Source: Streptomyces sp. RFCAC02 (GTDB taxonomy: Bacteria > Actinomycetota > Actinomycetes > Streptomycetales > Streptomycetaceae). From it: a stretch of DNA of 64,000 nt. Of this stretch, positions 60,095 to 64,000 are shown piece by piece. The stretch lies in NCBI RefSeq assembly GCF_004193175.1, contig NZ_SAUH01000001.1, forward strand, positions 5,613,501-5,677,500, given 5' to 3'. A model generated the notes under the pieces. It had not been told where the DNA came from, searched no databases, and worked only from the letters and a program-made list of their open reading frames with translations. A program made the position numbers and the translations under genes. Every line of letters starts with the position of its first letter. Position 1 is the stretch's first letter.

Positions 60095-60154
60095 TTCCAC
60101 CGTCGCCGGCTCCCCGAGGAAGCCAGCCTGTTGATGACCTTGCGTGATCTCCAG
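60095..60154 (+). repeat. Imperfect direct repeat, right copy
   Basis: This is the second copy of the 60-nt repeat at 59297-59356, about 77% identical. On the minus strand it directly follows the last recognisable integrase residues. Confidence 0.55.
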
Positions 60155-60451
60155 GACGTCCGGGGGCCAGTCGAACACGGTCAGCACCCCGCGGCGCTCG
60201 GGCGGCGAGCCCTTCTTGGCCTTGCCGAACCGAACCTGGCACCGGCCGTACTCGCCGGACTCGCCTCCGTGCGGGTTGCGGCCGAAGTCGGCGGCGTCCA
60301 GCGTTCGCGTCTCGTTGCGCCGCAGGCCGTAGGCGTACGCGGTCTTGAACAGGGTCGCGTCACGGAAGGCGGGCAGCCATCCCTTGCGGCCGAAGGCCCG
60401 GGTGAATGTGCGGTGCCGCCGAGACCCGAGCGTATCCGCGTCCGCGTCCAC
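60149..60451 (-). pseudogene. Tyrosine recombinase (integrase) remnant
   Basis: About 100 residues of a tyrosine-recombinase catalytic domain remain: RDATLFKTAYAYGLRRNETR, containing the first catalytic Arg, then LDAADFGRNPHGG and QVRFGKAKKGSPPERRGVLT. The rest of the active site (the second Arg, His and Tyr) is missing, because the sequence turns into unrelated repeat DNA after FDWPPDVLE. It is a dead piece of a mobile element and explains the repeats and the transferred look of this area. Confidence 0.75.
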
Positions 60452-60470
60452 CCCGGCCCGATGCGGGCCT

Positions 60471-60479
60471 TGCTATGAT
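60471..60479 (+). promoter_or_regulatory. Extended -10 promoter for the MFS gene
   Basis: TGCTATGAT matches the extended -10 form TGnTATNAT. It lies 52 nt before the MFS start, and no good -35 is seen. Confidence 0.5.
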
Positions 60480-60531
60480 CCACCGGTCGGCCTTCGGTGC
60501 CCCAACTCGAGTGCGCGCGAAGGCTTTTTTC

Positions 60532-61752
60532 ATGCCTTCTGACACACCTGCCTCCGGCAAACCTCCCACCACCTACCGTGACCTGCTCCGCAACCGTGAA
60601 TTCGTCGGCCTGTACGCCAGCTTCACACTGACGGTCGCCGCGAGCACCTTGTCGGGCTTCTCGCTCGGCACGCTGGTCAACCAGCAGACCAAGTCCCCGT
60701 TCCTGACCGCTGTGAGCATGTACGGCGCCACCTTCGCGACGGTGCTCGGTGCGCTGACGCTGATGTCGGTCGCGGACGGAAGCCGTCCTCGCCGGACCCT
60801 CGTCGGGCTTCAGTGCGTCTCGCTCGTAGGTGTTGCCGCACAGGCGGTTCCAGGGCTGCCGCTCGCCGCCCGGTTCGGTCTGCTCCTTGTGCTGGGGTTC
60901 TTCCAGTCCCTGGGAACGGGCGCACGGATGGGGCTGCTCGCCGAGGTGGTGCCGACATCCGCCTATGCACTGGCACGTTCGCTGACGAACATCACCTCGG
61001 GAGGCATGGCCATCCTCGGCTACGCCACCGGCGCCGTGATGTCGCGGTACCTGAGCCCGCAGGAGGTATTCGGCGTCGCGACAGCCCTGACCGGCGGTGG
61101 GTTGATCATTGTGGCGGTGACGGTCCGGGAACGTTCGATCCGCCTGACCCGTCGCCCAGGACTGCGCCAGACCTGGACGACCAACATCGAGCTTTTCTCC
61201 CACTCCGGCCAGCGCGCGCTGCTGCTGAACCTGTGGGTCCCCAATGGCCTGATCGTCGGCTGCGAGGCCCTGTTCATCTCCTACGCCCCCCACCACGCCG
61301 GCGTCTTCCTCGCCGCCGGATCGGCAGGCATGCTCCTCGGTGACCTTGCGGTCGGGCGGCTGTTCACCGCCGACCAGCGACGCCGCTGCGCATTCGCCCT
61401 GCGACTGCTGCTCGCCGCGCCCTACCTGCTGTTCGCCGTCCACCCGCCCGTGCTGGTCGCGACAGCCGCGGTGTTCATCGCCAGTGCCGGCTTCGCTGCC
61501 ACGCTGCCGCTCCAGGAGCAGCTTCTGGAGCTGACCCCTGACCCGGTCCGTGGCCAGGTCCAGGGAGTCGAGTCTGCCGGCCGGATGACCTGGCAAGGCA
61601 TCGGAGCTGCGATCGCCGGCGGCATCGCCCAGCACTTCACCGCCGGCACGGCCATCACCTTGGTGGCTGCCGTCTCCATCGCCATCACCGTCTTCTCCCG
61701 GCCCTTCGTGGTCCGCGCCCGAGCCGTCCGCGTTCAGGCGGCCAACGCATAG
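60532..61752 (+). CDS. Major facilitator superfamily transporter
   Basis: This 406-residue membrane protein has about 12 helices and a polar, Pro/Thr-rich start (TYRDLLRNREFVGLYASFTL). The loop between helices 2 and 3 is SVADGSRPRRTLVGLQ, a variant of the MFS GXXXDRXGRR motif, and a central cytoplasmic loop is RSIRLTRRPGLRQTWTTNIE. The protein is likely an efflux carrier. GAAGG stands 8 nt before the ATG. The gene is less GC-rich than its neighbours, and its location next to an integrase remnant suggests it may be part of the same transferred segment. Confidence 0.9.
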   Translation: MPSDTPASGKPPTTYRDLLRNREFVGLYASFTLTVAASTLSGFSLGTLVNQQTKSPFLTAVSMYGATFATVLGALTLMSVADGSRPRRTLVGLQCVSLVGVAAQAVPGLPLAARFGLLLVLGFFQSLGTGARMGLLAEVVPTSAYALARSLTNITSGGMAILGYATGAVMSRYLSPQEVFGVATALTGGGLIIVAVTVRERSIRLTRRPGLRQTWTTNIELFSHSGQRALLLNLWVPNGLIVGCEALFISYAPHHAGVFLAAGSAGMLLGDLAVGRLFTADQRRRCAFALRLLLAAPYLLFAVHPPVLVATAAVFIASAGFAATLPLQEQLLELTPDPVRGQVQGVESAGRMTWQGIGAAIAGGIAQHFTAGTAITLVAAVSIAITVFSRPFVVRARAVRVQAANA

Positions 61753-61816
61753 AGACCCCCGCGGCGGCCGGCGTCGGACGCGGCAGCAAGGCGCGCTGTA
61801 AGACATACGGTCCCGT

Positions 61817-62434
61817 TCACCCGTCCCCGGAACCCCGGCCTTCCCCGGTGCGCACCGAGCGGGCGCGGACGTGCACCCGTTCGCCCTGCGGACCGAAGAT
61901 CGCCAGGAACTCGACCGGCTGCGGCCCCGCGTTCCCGAAACCGTGCGGCACCCGCGTGTCGAACTCCGCCGCCTCCCCGGGCGTGAGGACGAGGTCCTGG
62001 CCCCCGAGGGCCAGCCGCAGCCGCCCCGCGAGGACGTACAGCCACTCGTAGCCCTCGTGCGTGCGCTGCCCCGGCTTCGGATCGTCGGGGGAGCCGGGCG
62101 GAAGGATGTGCTTGTATGCGTGCATCCCGCCGAAGTAGCGGGTCAGCGGGATGTACGTCCGCCCGTCGCGGACGAACGGCCGGGGGTGCACGCGAGGGTC
62201 CCCCGTCTCCGGCGCGCCCACCAGCTCGTCCAGCCGCACCCCGTACGCCTTGGCCAGCGGGAGCAGCAGCTCCAGGGTGGGGCGGCGCCCGCCCGACTCC
62301 AGCCGTGACAGGGTGCTCAGCGATATGCCGGTCGATTCGCTGAGGGCCGCCAGCGTCGTGCCGCGCTCGCGCCGCAGCGCCCGCAGCCGGGGGCCGACCG
62401 CGTCCAACACGCTCGTCAGATCGTCGTCACTCAC
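61817..62434 (-). CDS. XRE-type regulator with cupin sensor domain
   Basis: This 205-residue protein has an N-terminal helix-turn-helix (LRALRRERGTTLAALSESTG, then ISLSTLSRLESGGRRPTLEL) and a C-terminal cupin (GYEWLYVLAGRLRLALGGQD, LTPGEAAEFDTRVPHGFGNA). Proteins of this type often repress a divergent enzyme gene. It is divergent from the flavoprotein-methyltransferase fusion over 85 nt, which holds a clear dyad. GTG 62434 is chosen as start although GGAAGG stands immediately beside it, closer than usual. Confidence 0.9.
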   Translation of the reverse strand: MSDDDLTSVLDAVGPRLRALRRERGTTLAALSESTGISLSTLSRLESGGRRPTLELLLPLAKAYGVRLDELVGAPETGDPRVHPRPFVRDGRTYIPLTRYFGGMHAYKHILPPGSPDDPKPGQRTHEGYEWLYVLAGRLRLALGGQDLVLTPGEAAEFDTRVPHGFGNAGPQPVEFLAIFGPQGERVHVRARSVRTGEGRGSGDG

Positions 62435-62442
62435 CCTTCCAT

Positions 62443-62457
62443 TTGCCGCCTCGGCAA
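62443..62457. promoter_or_regulatory. Operator dyad in the XRE-cupin/fusion gene intergenic region
   Basis: TTGCCG-CCT-CGGCAA is a perfect 6-bp dyad. It lies between the two divergent genes and overlaps the region where the minus-strand promoter should be, so it is a likely XRE-cupin binding site. Confidence 0.5.
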
Positions 62458-62519
62458 CAATGTTTGTCAAATCGCGCGGATCCGCCCCACCATCGGCGGC
62501 AGAAGAGAGGTGAGGCCCG

Positions 62520-64000
62520 ATGAGCCTTGTGGAGTACGACGTCGTGGTGGTCGGCGGGGGAGCGGCCGGGCTGAGCGGCGCGCTCACCCTGGGGCGGGCG
62601 CGGCGTTCCGTCGTGGTGATCGACTCCGGCACGCCGCGCAACGCGCCCGCGTCCGGCGTGCACACCTACCTGACGAGCGAGGGCATGCCGCCGGCCGAAC
62701 TGCTGGCCACCGGGCGCGACGAGGTCACCCGCTATGGCGGGCGGGTCGTCGACGGGACCGTGACGGGGGCCGAGCGGGTGGACGGCGGGTTCCGCCTCAC
62801 CCTGGACGACGGGAGCACCGTCACGGCGGCCCGGCTGCTGCTCGCCACCGGCCTCGCGGACGGCCTGCCCGAGGTGCCGGGGCTCGCCGACCGGTGGGGG
62901 CGCGAGGTCCTGCACTGCCCGTACTGTCACGGCTGGGAGTTCCGCGACAGCGCGCTCGGGGTCCTCGGCACGGGGCCGCTGTCCGTGGCGCAGGCGCTGC
63001 TGTGGCGGCAGTGGAGCGACGACGTGACGTACTTCCGCCACACGGCGCCGGAGCTGACCGCCGAGCAGAAGGAGCAGTTCGCGGCGCGTGGCATCCGTGT
63101 GGTGCACGGACGGGTGACGGAGGTCGTGGCCAAGGACGGGCGGCTCAGTGGCGTCGCCCTGGAGGACGGGCGTGTGGTGCCGTGCGACGGACTGGCCGTC
63201 GCCCCGTACGCCACCGCGCGTGTCGGCGTCTTCGCCGGCCTCGGCCTCGAACCGGTCGTGCAGGAGCGTGACGGCCACCCCATCGGCAGCCTCCTGCCGG
63301 CCGACACCACCGGCGCGACACCCGTGCCGGGCATCTGGGCGGCCGGGAACGTCACGAACCCGGCCCAGCAGGTGATCGGCGCCGCCACCGCCGGCGTCCT
63401 GGCCGGGGCGGCGATCAACGCCGACCTGATCGCCGAGGAGACCCGGCGGGCCGTGGCGGCCCACCGGGCGGGAAACCATGGAGGGGACAGCACGATGACG
63501 AAGCACACGCACGAGCACCGGGGGCGTGGGCCCTGGGGCGGCCTGGACGTCGAGGGTCTCTCCGAGGCCGAGACGTGGGACGCCTTCTACACGTCCATGC
63601 CGTCGATCTGGAGCGGCAACCCGAACGACGCCCTGGTCCGCGAGGTCTCCGACCTCCCGCCGGGCCGCGCGCTCGACCTGGGCTGCGGCGAGGGCGCGGA
63701 CACGGTGTGGCTCGCGCGGCGCGGCTGGCGCGTGACGGGCGTCGACATCTCCCGCGTCGCCCTGGAGCGGGCGGCACGCCACGCGGCCGACGCGGGGGTG
63801 ACCGACCGGATCGAGTGGCAGCAGCACGACCTCGGCGAGTCGTTCCCCGAGGGCTCGTTCGACCTGGTGTCGGCGCAGTTCCTCCACTCGTGGAGCGACA
63901 TGCCGCGCGACCGCATCCTGCGCGCGGCGGCGGCCGCCGTGGCACCGGGCGGGACTCTGCTGATCGAGGGCCACTCGACGGGACCGTCGTGGGAGGAGGA
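62520..64000 (+). CDS. Thioredoxin-reductase-like/methyltransferase fusion protein (3' end outside window)
   Basis: One open frame runs from ATG 62520 to the window edge (at least 493 residues). The first 305 residues are an NAD(P)/FAD oxidoreductase of the thioredoxin-reductase type (DVVVVGGGAAGLSGALTLGR, redox pair CPYCHGW, and VPGIWAAGNVTNPAQQVIGA). After a linker (residues about 310-340, HRAGNHGGDSTMTKHTHEHR) comes a class-I SAM methyltransferase (ALDLGCGEGADTVWLARRGW, RVTGVDISRVALERAARHAA). No stop codon separates the two parts, so they form one polypeptide. AGGTGAGG precedes the ATG. The two activities may act on the same electrophile, such as a thiol or metalloid; this is inferred. Confidence 0.88.
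   Translation, partial: MSLVEYDVVVVGGGAAGLSGALTLGRARRSVVVIDSGTPRNAPASGVHTYLTSEGMPPAELLATGRDEVTRYGGRVVDGTVTGAERVDGGFRLTLDDGSTVTAARLLLATGLADGLPEVPGLADRWGREVLHCPYCHGWEFRDSALGVLGTGPLSVAQALLWRQWSDDVTYFRHTAPELTAEQKEQFAARGIRVVHGRVTEVVAKDGRLSGVALEDGRVVPCDGLAVAPYATARVGVFAGLGLEPVVQERDGHPIGSLLPADTTGATPVPGIWAAGNVTNPAQQVIGAATAGVLAGAAINADLIAEETRRAVAAHRAGNHGGDSTMTKHTHEHRGRGPWGGLDVEGLSEAETWDAFYTSMPSIWSGNPNDALVREVSDLPPGRALDLGCGEGADTVWLARRGWRVTGVDISRVALERAARHAADAGVTDRIEWQQHDLGESFPEGSFDLVSAQFLHSWSDMPRDRILRAAAAAVAPGGTLLIEGHSTGPSWEE

Overview
The window is a 64 kb piece of a very GC-rich actinobacterial chromosome. It is almost certainly Streptomyces or a close relative. Codon third positions are strongly GC, GTG and TTG starts are frequent, and many tandem genes overlap by 4 nt (ATGA or GTGA). 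Several families are typical of that group: XRE/DUF5753 regulators with DUF397 partners, a Methyltransf_19 enzyme, mycothiol-dependent maleylpyruvate-isomerase-like proteins, a group-IV sigma factor behind an HATPase, a sugar ABC importer without its own ATPase, and TTA leucine codons in one gene. No rRNA, tRNA or CRISPR array was seen.

Layout. 1-4.2 kb: the end of an AbgT transporter, an MMPL transporter, a P-loop protein and a small unknown. 4.4-8.8 kb: an Lrp/AsnC regulator divergent from the homogentisate pathway (hpd, hmgA, fahA). 8.8-14.5 kb: a Gfo/Idh/MocA oxidoreductase, an ABC exporter and a two-gene ABC transporter. 14.5-19.9 kb: a three-subunit molybdopterin formate dehydrogenase with cysteine in place of selenocysteine. 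20.1-23.8 kb: an aldo/keto reductase, a geranylgeranyl-reductase-like flavoprotein, a palindromic MITE-like element, a frameshifted ankyrin gene and a small secreted protein.

24.0-36.3 kb is the most unusual region. It is one minus-strand operon of eleven tightly overlapping genes: LacI regulator, two sugar permeases, a lipoprotein binding protein, four consecutive and divergent ADP-ribosylglycohydrolase-family proteins, a ribokinase, a CaiB-type CoA transferase and a CitE-type CoA lyase. It reads as an uptake and degradation pathway for an unknown riboside or ADP-ribose-like compound.

36.5-42.9 kb: a DUF4334 protein with a zinc alcohol dehydrogenase, TerD, an XRE regulator, a small membrane protein, a methyltransferase, and an HATPase plus sigma factor with a sigma-B-type promoter. 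42.9-48.2 kb: a 1539-residue RHS polymorphic toxin with a nuclease-like tip, its SUKH-type immunity gene, and two TTA codons near the toxin N-terminus. 48.3-52.4 kb: GH6 and GH15 glycosidases and an AKR/HxlR pair bracketed by 38-nt direct repeats. 52.4-55.9 kb: a small four-gene operon divergent from an XRE gene with tandemly duplicated DUF397 genes and a formyltetrahydrofolate cyclo-ligase-like gene. 55.9-64 kb: two mycothiol-dependent-type enzymes, a hydrolase/TetR pair with an apparent start-proximal frameshift, a nucleotidyltransferase beside an integrase remnant, an MFS transporter, an XRE-cupin regulator and a thioredoxin-reductase/methyltransferase fusion that runs off the end.

All calls come from reading the sequence and translations. 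No database search or structure prediction was run.
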